Shown: piece by piece, positions 36,733 to 47,639 of the stretch | How positions within the stretch are numbered: position 1 is the stretch's first letter | Layout of the letters: each line of letters begins with the position of its first letter | Source: Bacteroidota bacterium | GTDB taxonomy: Bacteria; Bacteroidota; Bacteroidia; Chitinophagales; BACL12 | Length of the DNA stretch: 64,000 nt | Assembly: GCA_016715425.1 (NCBI GenBank) | Contig: JADKAC010000006.1 | Location: 61,321-125,320, forward strand | Direction of reading: 5' to 3' | Notes under the pieces: model-generated | What the model was told of the DNA's origin: nothing | The model's database searches: none | What the model saw: only the letters and a program-made list of their open reading frames with translations | Position numbers and translations under genes: made by a program

Positions 36733-39700
36733 GTGAGACTTACGACGTTAGAGATGAAAGGGTTTAAAAGCTTTGCCGATAAAACGGTTCTGCATTTTAA
36801 TGAAAACATTACGGGTGTTGTTGGCCCCAATGGTTGTGGCAAATCCAATATTGTGGATGCTATCCGCTGGGTGCTTGGCGAACAGAAACCCACAGCAATA
36901 CGAACAGAAAAAATGGAGAACCTTATTTTCAACGGTACCAAAGCACGGAAAGCAAGTGGCATGGCGGAGGTTTCGCTGACGTTTGAAAATACCCGCAATC
37001 TATTGGCTACGGAATACAGCACGATTACTATTTCACGCCATTATTTTAAAACCGGCGAAAGTGAATACCGCATTAATAATGTTGCCTGCCGACTGAAAGA
37101 TATTGTGAGCCTGTTTATGGATACGGGTATCAGCACGGATTCGTATGCGATAATCGAGTTGGGTATGCTGGATGATATTCTGCATAATAAGGATAATTCA
37201 CGTCGCAGATTATTTGAACAAGCTGCCGGTATTTCAAAATATAAAATCCGCAAGCGGGAAACGATGAATAAACTTACCGCCACTCAAATGGATTTGGATC
37301 GTGCGGAAGATATTTTATTTGAGATTGAAAACAATTTAAAAGAATTAGAGAAGCAAGCAAAAAAAGCACAGCGCTATCATCGCCTGAAAGCAGATTATAA
37401 AACCAACAGTATTGACCTTGCAATTTTAATGTTGCAATCGCATAAGGATATTTATAAGCAATTGGCAAATCAACAAACATTTGAAAGTGATGCGAAGCTT
37501 GCTATTGAAACAGAAATTAATGCTTTGGAGGCTTCTATCGCCGATAGGAAAATTTTATTGTTGGAAAAAGAACAAGGACTTTCTGTTTTGCAAAAAGAAT
37601 TGAATCTGTTGTTGGATGAAATCCGCAAGAAAGAAAATGATAATAACTTAGGCAAAGAGCGCATTAAGTTTCTGGAAGAAAAACAAGTGAGTCTGAAACA
37701 CTCGATTGAAGAAACACAAATTGCAATTGAAAAAACTAAAGAACAAATAGTTGCACTTGAACAACAAGCTGCGGAAGAGAATGAAAAACTGCTTACCATT
37801 AAACAAAGTCTGCAACAGTTTCTTACTGAATTAGAGCAAGTAAAAAAAGAACACGACAGTTCTAAAAAACAATTGGAAGCAGGTCAGGAAGCATTTAAAC
37901 TTGCTGAAAGAAATTTGTATGAGATAGATAAAAAAATTGCGATTAATCGTGTGCGGTTAGAAAGCTATCATCGTGAGTTATCCTTGTTAGATACAGATAC
38001 AGATTCTAATAGCGGAAAACTATCTCCGTTAGAACAAGAGTTGAATAACTGGAATGCAGAACATGCAGAAGCAAGAGAGGTATTGGATGCATTATTACAA
38101 AATGAAAATGCATTAAAAGAAAAACAAGAATTACTGCGCAATGAAATTCAAAAAATAAGTACAGCACTTGCAGAAGTACATCGCAGATCAGATTCAAAAC
38201 GCAATGAGTTTACGTTATCAAAAAATCTGTATGAAAGTTTTGAAGGATTTCCTGAGTCAATAAAATATCTGAAGAAAAATGTGAGCAGTATGTATGATGC
38301 TCCATTGTTATCGGATGTGGTAAATACAAATGATGATTATAAAGCGGCTTTAGAAACTTATTTAGAACCGTGGTTGAATTATTATATTGTTAGAGATATG
38401 CAGCATGCAATGGATGCGGTTAATGCATTGGCAAATAATCAAAAAGGCAGAGCGAATTTTTTCTTGTTGGATCAATTTTCTGCAACACAACATCCGGATG
38501 TAAATGTGGATGGAGTTACGCATGCATTGCAAGTAGTAAATGCAGATTCAAAATATGCAGGACTATTAAATCATTTGCTCGGTCATGTAATAATTATTGA
38601 TGATGTAAATGAATTTGGTGCAAAGGCACAAGAGATTACATCACAGTTTCCGGGTGTGCATGTATTGCATCGCAGCGGCAAAGTTATCAGCAGTGGAAAA
38701 ACAGTTTCAGGTGGTTCAGTTGGTGTTACAAAAGGGAATCGTTTAGGCAGAGAGAAGAATCTGAAAACTATGGAAGCTGCTTTGGAAAAAATGGCTTCGG
38801 AAGAAAAACAAGTTGAAGCAGAATTGCAAGATGCTCGCAAGAGATTACAGGAGTTGCAAAACACATCTTCAGAAAAAGAAATACAGAAAGCAAGAGAGGT
38901 GGTGAATCATGCAAGTCAGCAAATAGTTTCTATTCAAACACGAATTGAAAATGTGCTGAATCTGCAAAAGCAAATGGGTGATAAGAAATTAAACTTCCAA
39001 AGTATGATAGAACAAACGGAAGCAGAAAGTATCACTTTAAATGAATCGCATGATACTCAAATTGCAGATAAAGAAAATAAACAACATGTGTTGTTAGAAT
39101 TAGAAACTGCTTTCCGTGAAGTGAGTGAAAAACTAAATCATCATTCTACAATTTACAATCAGGAAAATATTCGCTATCATCAGCAACAAAATAAATATCA
39201 AAGTATTGATCAGGAATTGCGATATAAGAAAAATCGTTTAACTGAAAATGAAACGTTGTTTACCACTAATACAAAGCAGTTAGCAGATGTGATTGACGAG
39301 CTATCTGAAAGCCATACAAATCTTAAAGAAACTGAAGCGCTGCTCATTATTTTATATGATAAGAAAGCGGCAGATGAAGTAATACTTGCTACAACAGAAC
39401 AAACTTATTACGCATCGAGAGGTGAAGTTGCGGAAACAGAAAATAGTATCAAAGCATTACAGCGCAAAAAAGATAGCAGCGATCAGATGTTAGGTTCTAT
39501 AAAAGACAGACTGAACGAATTGAAAGTGCAATTGGCTGCAACCAAAGAAAGATTGTGGGTGGAGTTTAGTGTTGAGTTAGAAAGTATTTTAGATAATGAT
39601 CCACCACAAGATATTACACTGGAAGAATTACAGGCAAAAGTGGATGCGGCAAAAAAACGGATTGAGAATTATGGCGAAGTAAATCCGATGGCCGTGCAAG

Positions 39701-40275
39701 CGTATGAAGAGATGAAACAGCGCTATGATTTTATGCAGGCTCAACGTGAAGATTTGAATCAGGCAAAAATATCTTTGCTCGCAACGATTATGGAAATTGA
39801 TGAAACTGCAAGGAAGAAATTTGATGATGCATTCCATTTAATACGCACCAATTTTATAGAAGTATTCCGCACTTTATTTACACAGGATGATGATTGTGAT
39901 TTAATATTAAAAGAAAATTCAGATCCATTGGAAGCAGAGATAGATATTGTTGCAAAACCAAAGGGTAAAAAGCCACAAGTGATAGATCAATTATCAGGTG
40001 GTGAAAAAACATTAACTGCAATGGCGTTATTGTTTGCTTTGTATTTAATTAAACCCGCTCCATTCTGTATTTTGGATGAAGTGGATGCGCCTTTAGATGA
40101 TAATAATATCACCAAGTTTAATAATATGATTCGCAGATTCTCTGATAATTCACAGTTCATAATTGTAACACATAACAAACGCACGATGTCGGAAGTGGAT
40201 GTAATTTATGGAGTAACAATGCCGGAGCAAGGAATTAGTAAAGTAGTGCCGGTGGATTTTAGAAATTTGAATTGA
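36733..40275 (+). CDS. smc: chromosome segregation protein SMC
   Basis: 1,180 residues, the full SMC length. GTG start at 36733 preceding MRLTTLEMKGFKSF, directly after a run of As. Walker A GPNGCGKS is at residues 31-38; then two long coiled coils flank a hinge (about 490-660, including ...GTSGGSVGVTKGNRLG-like hinge end GKTVSGGSVGVTKGNRLG). C-terminal head has LSGGEKTLTAMALLFALYLI (signature motif) and PFCILDEVDAPLDD (Walker B and D-loop). With ScpA/ScpB it loads on DNA to organise and segregate chromosomes; those partners are not here. Confidence 0.97.
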   Translation: MRLTTLEMKGFKSFADKTVLHFNENITGVVGPNGCGKSNIVDAIRWVLGEQKPTAIRTEKMENLIFNGTKARKASGMAEVSLTFENTRNLLATEYSTITISRHYFKTGESEYRINNVACRLKDIVSLFMDTGISTDSYAIIELGMLDDILHNKDNSRRRLFEQAAGISKYKIRKRETMNKLTATQMDLDRAEDILFEIENNLKELEKQAKKAQRYHRLKADYKTNSIDLAILMLQSHKDIYKQLANQQTFESDAKLAIETEINALEASIADRKILLLEKEQGLSVLQKELNLLLDEIRKKENDNNLGKERIKFLEEKQVSLKHSIEETQIAIEKTKEQIVALEQQAAEENEKLLTIKQSLQQFLTELEQVKKEHDSSKKQLEAGQEAFKLAERNLYEIDKKIAINRVRLESYHRELSLLDTDTDSNSGKLSPLEQELNNWNAEHAEAREVLDALLQNENALKEKQELLRNEIQKISTALAEVHRRSDSKRNEFTLSKNLYESFEGFPESIKYLKKNVSSMYDAPLLSDVVNTNDDYKAALETYLEPWLNYYIVRDMQHAMDAVNALANNQKGRANFFLLDQFSATQHPDVNVDGVTHALQVVNADSKYAGLLNHLLGHVIIIDDVNEFGAKAQEITSQFPGVHVLHRSGKVISSGKTVSGGSVGVTKGNRLGREKNLKTMEAALEKMASEEKQVEAELQDARKRLQELQNTSSEKEIQKAREVVNHASQQIVSIQTRIENVLNLQKQMGDKKLNFQSMIEQTEAESITLNESHDTQIADKENKQHVLLELETAFREVSEKLNHHSTIYNQENIRYHQQQNKYQSIDQELRYKKNRLTENETLFTTNTKQLADVIDELSESHTNLKETEALLIILYDKKAADEVILATTEQTYYASRGEVAETENSIKALQRKKDSSDQMLGSIKDRLNELKVQLAATKERLWVEFSVELESILDNDPPQDITLEELQAKVDAAKKRIENYGEVNPMAVQAYEEMKQRYDFMQAQREDLNQAKISLLATIMEIDETARKKFDDAFHLIRTNFIEVFRTLFTQDDDCDLILKENSDPLEAEIDIVAKPKGKKPQVIDQLSGGEKTLTAMALLFALYLIKPAPFCILDEVDAPLDDNNITKFNNMIRRFSDNSQFIIVTHNKRTMSEVDVIYGVTMPEQGISKVVPVDFRNLN

Positions 40276-40552
40276 GTATTGAGTTGTGTTAATTAATTAA
40301 AAGGCTATTGGCTGTTTGCTATTGGCAGTTGGCTAAAAAAGTTTCAGGTTTCGGGTTCCATGTTTCAAGTTCCGTGTTTCAAGTTCCGTGTTTAGAGTTC
40401 CATGTTTCAGATTCCATGTTTCAAGTTCCGTGTTTCGGGTTTCGGATTTCAGGTTTCGGGTTTTAAAACTCACCACTGATCGGTCATCACTGATTTTTTT
40501 TATTCACTACTCACCATTCACTTCTCACCATTCACTACTCACCATCTTAAGC
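40276..40552. repeat. intergenic degenerate word repeats (TTTCAAGTTCC and CACCATTCACT families)
   Basis: After smc, the tract contains GGCTATTGGCTGTTTGCTAT, then repeated TTCCATGTTTCAAGTTCCGT words (about nine, 40348-40460), then CACTACTCACCATTCACTTC words to 40550. The last are the reverse complement of the GTGAATGGTGA family. The stop of the leftward T9SS gene follows immediately. Confidence 0.75.
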
Positions 40553-43135
40553 CTATTTTATAATTATCAATTTTCCGCTACCAACTAAGTTGTGGTTTGA
40601 TTTAATTTGAAATATAAATTGCCCTGGAGGCAATGAATGCACTGCGACATATTGTTGCGAAGAATTAATATTACTTGTCTGCATTAAAACTCCATTCAGA
40701 TCATAAATATCAACGATAAATTCACCGTCAGGTAAATTAGAGAAAGATATCTGATTGTCAGATGGGTTTGGATATACAATTACTTTTTGGAATAGCTGAT
40801 CATCCGCAATAAAATCAGGAATATACAACTGCAATGTTGTATAGGCTGTGTTTGTAATTACTGCGGGATTATAATCAAAATAAATAGCTGCATTATTTTT
40901 AATTTGTGTACCAACTGGCAGGCCGGGTTGCAGATCAACTTCAAACTTTACAAAGCCCTGGCTGCCGGGTTCATCAATAAAGCTGTAGGGCAAATTAATA
41001 TTATTAAATGTCCATTTCACGATATTAGGATAAATAAAATCCAATGTATAATTATGGCTTGCAGAGAGCATGTGAAAACTTTCAAATAAAATTTCAGATG
41101 ACAGTGTATCATACACTACAATAAATGTTGCCGAATCATTACCTAAATTTTGAAATTCAATTTTATATTCCAGATGCGAAGTAGCAGGATCAACATAACC
41201 CAAATCAGTTTCGCCGGCAGGTATGGCTGATTTATGATTGGGATCAAAGGAAGCTGCGGCAATCAATGTTAAAGTATCTACATTATTTTCTAATGTGCTT
41301 TCACTTGTGGAATTTACTACAACGCCATGTAACATTACTTCATCACCAATTAATGATGTATCGTTGTCAGTAATAATAAAGAGATTGATATTAAAGCTTT
41401 CAAGTGCATTCAAATTTGAAATCTCCCATGTTCCTATATCCCCGGAATAGGTAGCTGCAGATGGCGTGGAAGATTCAAGTGTAAATGCCGAATCAAAATA
41501 AAGCGTAAGCACCACATCGCCGGCAGTTAATATACCTTCGTTTTTTATGGTTGCAGAATAAAATGAGTTGAAACCGAGCTTTGCCACTCCACCGTCAACC
41601 TGTAGTGTAAGATCAGAATAAATTTCATCAGAATTTTTAGCAAAATAGAGTGTATCTAAAATCATTGCAATTGAATCTACATATATAGAATAGTAATCAG
41701 ACAAGGGAGATGTTTGATAAAACAGGTCGGGCTGTGCAGTGTAAATATTATAATCGCCCGGCGTGTATGCAAATGTTGTAAATACACCCTGCGAGTTAGT
41801 GGCTGTATATATGCCTTCGTCAATTATACTTACCAATTGATCCGGTAAATCAACATCGCCGTCATCATAGATTAAATTGTTATTAGCATCGTAGAATACT
41901 TTTCCTACTATTTCAACACGGTCTGAATTGCCAAGCGAATCGCCTTTCATTAAAAAAGCATCTGGAGTATAATGAGTGCTTCCACCAGCAAATAAATAGC
42001 CGTTGTCCGATGTGGAAATTGTAGTAAATAAAGAAAAATTATCAGTATTGCTGTTAATGAATTTTTCGTTGATAAAATTTCCGTCCTCATCAAAAGTAAA
42101 GAGATTAAGATCGCCTTCACTCCAATACGTAAAATCTAAAGGACCATACATGGCAATGGCAATGGAGCCATCATTTTTCTCCATGATGTTTTTTAATTCA
42201 TAATTATAATATTCAGGATATTCCTGCTGCCAGATGATATCTCCGGTAGCGGATCGCTTTTGCAATATCCATCCTTGGTATGTATCATCATAAGTGGGGT
42301 AATCATGATTATCGGCAAAAAGATACAAGTAACTGCCGTCATCCAATACCTCTATTTTACGAATTGTAAGATCTGCAATCTCCTCAAAAAACACAAGCTC
42401 ACCATCCATATTTATTTTTCGAAGAGAGGAATAAAAGCTTTCCACAAGATTTTCCGATGCATCAAAATAGCTAAATCTATGTGCGGAGCTTATAAGATAT
42501 CCGTCCTCAGTTTGTACTATGTAACACAATGGCATAAAAGCGGAATCAACCGAAAATTCATAAGTCCATTCAAGACTACCTGCTGATGAATATTTTTCAA
42601 GCACAATTTCTCTATCAGGATAAGCATAAGTAAGATCATAAGCCAACATCACAGGTAAAATATAGCCGCCGTCATCCGTAAAAACAAATGCGCCTGACAT
42701 ATAATAATCTTCTTCAGGGTTTGCTAAAGAAATATCACTAATAATTGAACCGGTTAATGAGAATTTCTTTATACGAGTTGAATCTACGTAAAGGCTATAA
42801 TACACTACACCAATATTTCCATCGCTGCAAGCTTGTATGGTAGCCACTTTATAAGGATAGGCCACTGAATCAATCCAAAGTAAATCACCGAATTTATCTG
42901 TCTTTGCAATAAATTGATGTGAGCCATCTTCAGCAGAGAATGATCCGCCATAATAAAAATAACCACTGTCAATATTTTGAATAACATCGTGAATACTTGT
43001 TGTTTCAAAACCGAATATGGGATCCAAATCATAAGTTTTTCTGAAAGTATTTTGAGCTGAGATTGAACCGATAGAAAATAATATAGAACATATTATAACC
43101 GGAAGTGATAATTTAAAAAGTAGATTATTTTTCAT
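40553..43135 (-). CDS. T9SS cargo protein with delta-60-type repeats and DUF7619-like domain
   Basis: 860 residues. Signal peptide (...GSISAQ). Residues 30-400 are repeats of the kind FIAKTDKFGDLLWIDS and ILQKRSATGDIIWQQEYPE, a propeller fold. A dockerin-like or SdrD-like segment VEIVGKVFYDANNNLIYDDG opens the middle, followed by CARDB/DUF11-like beta-sandwiches and the conserved DPNHKSAIPAGETDLGYVDP with FQNLGND...AIYFDYNPAVITNT, the DUF7619 region. C-terminal PNPSDNQISFSN...GKLIIIK is a type A T9SS sorting domain. Extracellular adhesion-like or sensor role inferred. Confidence 0.85.
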   Translation of the reverse strand: MKNNLLFKLSLPVIICSILFSIGSISAQNTFRKTYDLDPIFGFETTSIHDVIQNIDSGYFYYGGSFSAEDGSHQFIAKTDKFGDLLWIDSVAYPYKVATIQACSDGNIGVVYYSLYVDSTRIKKFSLTGSIISDISLANPEEDYYMSGAFVFTDDGGYILPVMLAYDLTYAYPDREIVLEKYSSAGSLEWTYEFSVDSAFMPLCYIVQTEDGYLISSAHRFSYFDASENLVESFYSSLRKINMDGELVFFEEIADLTIRKIEVLDDGSYLYLFADNHDYPTYDDTYQGWILQKRSATGDIIWQQEYPEYYNYELKNIMEKNDGSIAIAMYGPLDFTYWSEGDLNLFTFDEDGNFINEKFINSNTDNFSLFTTISTSDNGYLFAGGSTHYTPDAFLMKGDSLGNSDRVEIVGKVFYDANNNLIYDDGDVDLPDQLVSIIDEGIYTATNSQGVFTTFAYTPGDYNIYTAQPDLFYQTSPLSDYYSIYVDSIAMILDTLYFAKNSDEIYSDLTLQVDGGVAKLGFNSFYSATIKNEGILTAGDVVLTLYFDSAFTLESSTPSAATYSGDIGTWEISNLNALESFNINLFIITDNDTSLIGDEVMLHGVVVNSTSESTLENNVDTLTLIAAASFDPNHKSAIPAGETDLGYVDPATSHLEYKIEFQNLGNDSATFIVVYDTLSSEILFESFHMLSASHNYTLDFIYPNIVKWTFNNINLPYSFIDEPGSQGFVKFEVDLQPGLPVGTQIKNNAAIYFDYNPAVITNTAYTTLQLYIPDFIADDQLFQKVIVYPNPSDNQISFSNLPDGEFIVDIYDLNGVLMQTSNINSSQQYVAVHSLPPGQFIFQIKSNHNLVGSGKLIIIK

Positions 43136-43379
43136 AAAATAAGTTGAATGTTCAAAATTTAAAGATGAGTAAACTTAAGAAAATTATTTAGTGATCTACA
43201 ATTTTTTATTAATGCCAATTTCTGTTTTAATGGTTATTATAAAAATATATTAATACAGGTAAAGAGTTATCAGAAGTTTGCAATGTTTTCATGAGATATT
43301 GTATTTAATACAACATGTATAAGAAAAAAAAGCAAAGTTTGAGTTTCATGTTAAGAAAATAAGTTGAATGTCAAATTCC

Positions 43380-43540
43380 TGATTTTCAATTTATATCACA
43401 ACCAGCCATAGCCATAGTCTTCGCTTTTGCTTTTGCATTTTTAATTTGCACATTTGCACATCAATCACATTCTCACATTAATCACATTATCCTCATCAGC
43501 TAATCAGCTATTTGCTAATCTGCTAATTAATTACCCAATA
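43380..43540. repeat. tail repeat, copy 1 of 3
   Basis: CAATTTATATCACAACCAGC, then words CTTTTGCATTTTTAATTTGC, CACATTAATCACATT and GCTAATCTGCTAATTAATT up to the stop of the 486-residue gene. The same words in the same order are found at 47.69-47.85 kb and 52.34-52.49 kb, with indels. Confidence 0.75.
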
Positions 43541-45001
43541 CTATTTAAATAATTTCTCCGAATACTTCACCCGCCTATCTTCATTTATTTGAAGAACATA
43601 CACACCCGGTGGCAGCATAGAAATATCCACTTTCGTATTTGTTGTATTTATTTTTTCCTGCAACACAACTCTTCCATCTGCACTGTAAATTTTTAGAAGA
43701 TCATTTGCATTTATATCTCCTGAAATAATGATGTATTCATTTGCAGGGTTGGGATAAATTTGAATTGCATTTTCATTCTTTAAATCGGTTGCAGAAATAA
43801 TAATACTATCACATTCATAACCCGGCAATGCCCCAAGATTATAATTAGGCATATTTGGAAGACCTAAAATTATCCCGTTACCATTGAGCGAAATTGATAA
43901 TGTATCAAAATCGCAAGTGAGACCTGAAGAATTTGGACTATTGATTACAGATAAATTTGTATTTGGTATCCCAAATAAGGTAGTGGGTGGAGAGCTTTTA
44001 TAAGAAGTGCAAACATAAATTTTATTATCTGATCCTAATTGCAATTGTCCTAAAAGATAATCACTTAAGTTTTCTTTATAAATTAACGTTTTTGTACTTT
44101 CAATATCAGGGTTACAATTAATGCAATACTGTATCAATTCGGTATTGCTTGCAGGTCCGTAATTACCACTGACATATAATTTTGTCCCATCTGGAGACCA
44201 TTCCAACCCATAGGCGGGGTAATCATAAACATTCGATAATGATTGCCAGTTGGAAAATAAGCCGGAATTCCTATCAAAATTATAAATATCAACAAATGTG
44301 TTACGTGCAAGAGCTAATTTGTTGCCATCTCTGGTAAATTTCATCTGTCCTGCACCTGCCACTTCATCAAATTCATATTCTTCGCCATAATATTGAAGAA
44401 AGGGACCTTCGATACTCGAAGCAGTAATCAAATATGTAAGAAAATAAAAAGCGGAATCACCTTCTAATACATCTGGCCAGCCTCTTAAAACCAGCCACCA
44501 GTCGCAACCGTTTGCATGCTTAACTGCTTGCATTTTCTCTGTTAACGATTTATCAAAGATTTCAATATTTTTATCTAGGACTATTCCCGTTGAATCACTC
44601 ATATCCACCAAGGAATAAGCAAGACCAAAGTCCTTAATATAAAAAATATAATATTGATTATTACTATCAGGTTTAGGAACAATATTAACACCCTGCGTAA
44701 TGCTGCTACCATATTCCACACCATATGGCAAGCCACCTATTTGCAAGCTATCACCGTTTGACATTAACTCATGGTATTTGTTCCAAATATTAATTCCATT
44801 TGTATAAAAAAGCAAATTTCCATCACTATCTGAGATGCTTGCATTAGCTTCATATCCATGCATGCTTGACGTAAATGACTCAATAATACCATCATGAAAA
44901 TTTAATCCTGCACTATCCCCAAATACCCAATTCGCATCCTGTTGAGCAAAAGTATAGCAGCAGCTTATTGCTGCTGCTATACCTAATAAAATGCTTTTCA
45001 T
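43541..45001 (-). CDS. T9SS cargo protein, module copy 1, second gene
   Basis: 486 residues. Signal peptide MKSILLGIAAAISCCYTF then AQ. The body has WVFGDSAGLNFHDG, ASISDSDGNLLFYTNGINIW, VKHANGCDWWLVLRGW, GQMKFTRDGNKLALARNTFV and YGLEWSPDGTKLYVSGNYG, that is, a propeller with WD40-like blade motifs as in gliding-associated Bacteroidota proteins. The end is a type A T9SS domain (IYPNPANEYIIISGDINAND...SEKLFK). Start overlaps the stop of the 871-residue gene (ATGA, 44998-45001), so translation is probably coupled. Paralogous to the 47855-49312 gene. Confidence 0.85.
   Translation of the reverse strand: MKSILLGIAAAISCCYTFAQQDANWVFGDSAGLNFHDGIIESFTSSMHGYEANASISDSDGNLLFYTNGINIWNKYHELMSNGDSLQIGGLPYGVEYGSSITQGVNIVPKPDSNNQYYIFYIKDFGLAYSLVDMSDSTGIVLDKNIEIFDKSLTEKMQAVKHANGCDWWLVLRGWPDVLEGDSAFYFLTYLITASSIEGPFLQYYGEEYEFDEVAGAGQMKFTRDGNKLALARNTFVDIYNFDRNSGLFSNWQSLSNVYDYPAYGLEWSPDGTKLYVSGNYGPASNTELIQYCINCNPDIESTKTLIYKENLSDYLLGQLQLGSDNKIYVCTSYKSSPPTTLFGIPNTNLSVINSPNSSGLTCDFDTLSISLNGNGIILGLPNMPNYNLGALPGYECDSIIISATDLKNENAIQIYPNPANEYIIISGDINANDLLKIYSADGRVVLQEKINTTNTKVDISMLPPGVYVLQINEDRRVKYSEKLFK
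44952..44982 (-). promoter_or_regulatory. hairpin in early coding sequence, copy 1
   Basis: GTATAGCAGCAGC, loop AATAA, GCTGCTGCTATAC: a perfect 13-bp stem at coding nucleotides 20-50 of the 486-residue gene. The paralogous gene has a stem at identical positions (see 49263-49293). Whether it regulates translation is inference. Confidence 0.6.
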
Positions 45002-47613
45002 AATCCTGAATTTAATATGAATAATTTACCTTGATAAATGATTGAATCTTTTTGTTCAACCTTTATAAAGTATATACCGCCACTTAATGGTGATAGAATA
45101 AAAGGCATGTTTAAACTTACATTTGAAGTCCTAATTATTTCTTTACCACTAATATCAGAAATAGATATCAATGCAGGTATGTCCATATCAAAATCTCCTT
45201 TAAACATAATATACTTTTCTGTAGGATTGGGATACATTATTACTTTATCAAATAATTCACCTGCATGAATCTTTTCTACTTCTTCATCTTCCGGGTCTAG
45301 AATAACTTTAAGCATTGCTTGTGCTGCATAAACGGCAGGCCCGTTATCATAGGTATTTAATAGGGCAATCTCCCATAATTGATCTTCCATTTCATCGGTC
45401 ATTATTAGAGTGCCGAAACTGTCAATATTTTGCAAATAAAGATCATTAACAAGTTGCCATTTTTCTTCCACAACATTACTTGGTGTAATAGATGTATTTA
45501 ATACTAAAGCCTCGCTATAATTAGTTGAAGAAATAAGCGCCTGAATTTGAAAAAGTGTTGGAATATTAGTAGCTGCAATCGCATTATAATAATCGGCGAC
45601 AGCACCTGTCAAATCTAAATCACTTTCTATGAAATGTAAGGCCTCATTCCAAAATAACCATGCATGGTAATAATACCCTCCATCATTTATTGCAACTTCT
45701 GCATCATTGTAAAATTCTGCATAGCCGGTATATTTATTAATAAAAATTTCCAATGAATCATCGCTCAATCTATAAGGGGAATAGCAATCTCCTGTAGAGG
45801 TAGAAATTAATCCTAATGGTGGCATCGCACCTGTTCCGTCATCATCTATAAATGTGCCCGAAAGATCATATACAACAGGAATGGTTTGATATCGCCATCT
45901 AACTGTAGAGGCATCTGTTGTTGCACCTACGGCATAAACTCTAATAGTACCGCTACCATACCAACTGTTGTCAGCAGCTTCAGATATAGCTTTTTCAATA
46001 TAACTTATAGAACCGGAAATATTACCAATGGGTGGTGGTACAGGACCACTAATTCCCAATAGACCAACTCCTCTGATACTACTATGCATTTCATTGCAGG
46101 TAAGGTTGGTTTCCATTACATTACCCGTAAATATCATACTGTAAAAATCTCCATTTCCAGAATAATTAGCAGTAATTTCTGCATCCGTACAATCTTCAAA
46201 ATAATAAGGCAATAAATCTCCTGTACAACTGCTGATTCCACAAGTACCTACACTACTGTTTAATTTTACTGTGGCTTTGGTGCACGATTCCATTCTTATT
46301 CCATATCCTTTTCCCGCTGTTTCAGGTTGAATAAAATTAACGATGTTGGATTCTACCAATGCCTCATTATAGTTGCGCACAAATATGCCTGTCTTCATAT
46401 TTGTAATTGTATTATTCGCAACCGTTAACAATACATCACCAAAACCTATATCATCTGATACAATACCGAATGGTGCTTCACCTGTAAGTGGAGCAGTGTT
46501 ATAATAAATAGTATTAAAAGTTATTCGTAAAGTAGAATTTATTTGATTATGTGTATTTATTCCAAAGGTTGAAAAGTCTGATATTATATTTTTGGATATA
46601 GACTGTTGCCCTGTTGAATTCTCTACATCAATTCCTGTTTCCATACTATAATCAGATGCTCCATCAATTATGTTGAAGCCAATATTTACATTCACATTAT
46701 TTCGGGCAAGTATTCCGGTTATACAGTTTGTAATAATATTATTTGCACTAACCGAAGCGCTTGAACCTATTATAAGTGTAGAAATATCTGCTCCGGTGGA
46801 AGTACCAACAATTGCTTTACCTGAAAAGATATTTTCTCCCGTGGGCATGTTACTACTTACTTTAATATTATCAAACGTGTTGTTAGAAATATATACATCA
46901 CTTCTATGTGTTCGAATTCCAACCCCTAATAGATAGAAATTATTTGAGGTGCTGAATGAATATGGTGTGCCGGTTCCAATTGTGAGTGCAGTTCCTCCAC
47001 CGGTAGCATTTACATTATTTACAAAAATGCCGTAATCACCCATTTGGGCAGGCGATTTTTTTAGAAGAGGTGCATAGAAATCATTATTTATAATTTGAGC
47101 AGATAAGTTACCTGAATAACTGTCTATATAAATTCCTGTTTCATTATTACAAAATACATTTCCACTTATATACAATAGCGATTCGCTTGCACCATTTTCT
47201 GCATACACAGTTCTTGTTCCATCTTGTATGCGATTGTTGGTTAAAATCAAACTGCCGCCACCTTCCACTTTAATTTCATCCCACATTGCAGCCTTGCCAT
47301 ATATATCTGTATTATCTATTGATAGACTTCCCGTGCTGGTAACAGTTATAGTATGAAATCCATTAAATTCTAAAACAGATCCACTGCTAATTGTAAGGCT
47401 ACCACTTACTGTAATATCACTACCTACACAGTAATAATCACTCCAAGTAGCAGTACCTGTAACATCTGTAGCGGCTGTGCAAGTGCCACTGCCCAAAGCA
47501 GCGCATTGCCCCCACGCAATGCTATGCATTGTTAAGAATAAAATAGTTGTTAGTAGATAAGGATAACTTTTATCCCACAACTTACGGCATTGATTAATGT
47601 AAATATTTTTCAT
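44998..47613 (-). CDS. T9SS cargo beta-helix protein, module copy 1, first gene
   Basis: 871 residues. Signal sequence with hydrophobic core PYLLTTILFLTMHSIAWG. Body has short repeating rungs (IIDGASDYSMETGIDVENST, NTITNMKTGIFVRNYNEALV, KTGIFVRNYNEA) of a right-handed parallel beta-helix. The end is a T9SS domain (VIMYPNPTEKYIMFKG...IYFIKVEQ...GKLFI) followed by the short tail LNSGL. Overlaps the next gene by four bases. Likely a surface polysaccharide-binding or cleaving protein by fold; no catalytic residues assigned. Confidence 0.82.
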   Translation of the reverse strand: MKNIYINQCRKLWDKSYPYLLTTILFLTMHSIAWGQCAALGSGTCTAATDVTGTATWSDYYCVGSDITVSGSLTISSGSVLEFNGFHTITVTSTGSLSIDNTDIYGKAAMWDEIKVEGGGSLILTNNRIQDGTRTVYAENGASESLLYISGNVFCNNETGIYIDSYSGNLSAQIINNDFYAPLLKKSPAQMGDYGIFVNNVNATGGGTALTIGTGTPYSFSTSNNFYLLGVGIRTHRSDVYISNNTFDNIKVSSNMPTGENIFSGKAIVGTSTGADISTLIIGSSASVSANNIITNCITGILARNNVNVNIGFNIIDGASDYSMETGIDVENSTGQQSISKNIISDFSTFGINTHNQINSTLRITFNTIYYNTAPLTGEAPFGIVSDDIGFGDVLLTVANNTITNMKTGIFVRNYNEALVESNIVNFIQPETAGKGYGIRMESCTKATVKLNSSVGTCGISSCTGDLLPYYFEDCTDAEITANYSGNGDFYSMIFTGNVMETNLTCNEMHSSIRGVGLLGISGPVPPPIGNISGSISYIEKAISEAADNSWYGSGTIRVYAVGATTDASTVRWRYQTIPVVYDLSGTFIDDDGTGAMPPLGLISTSTGDCYSPYRLSDDSLEIFINKYTGYAEFYNDAEVAINDGGYYYHAWLFWNEALHFIESDLDLTGAVADYYNAIAATNIPTLFQIQALISSTNYSEALVLNTSITPSNVVEEKWQLVNDLYLQNIDSFGTLIMTDEMEDQLWEIALLNTYDNGPAVYAAQAMLKVILDPEDEEVEKIHAGELFDKVIMYPNPTEKYIMFKGDFDMDIPALISISDISGKEIIRTSNVSLNMPFILSPLSGGIYFIKVEQKDSIIYQGKLFILNSGL

Positions 47614-47639
47614 GTTTTTTAAATTTTAAATTATGATTA

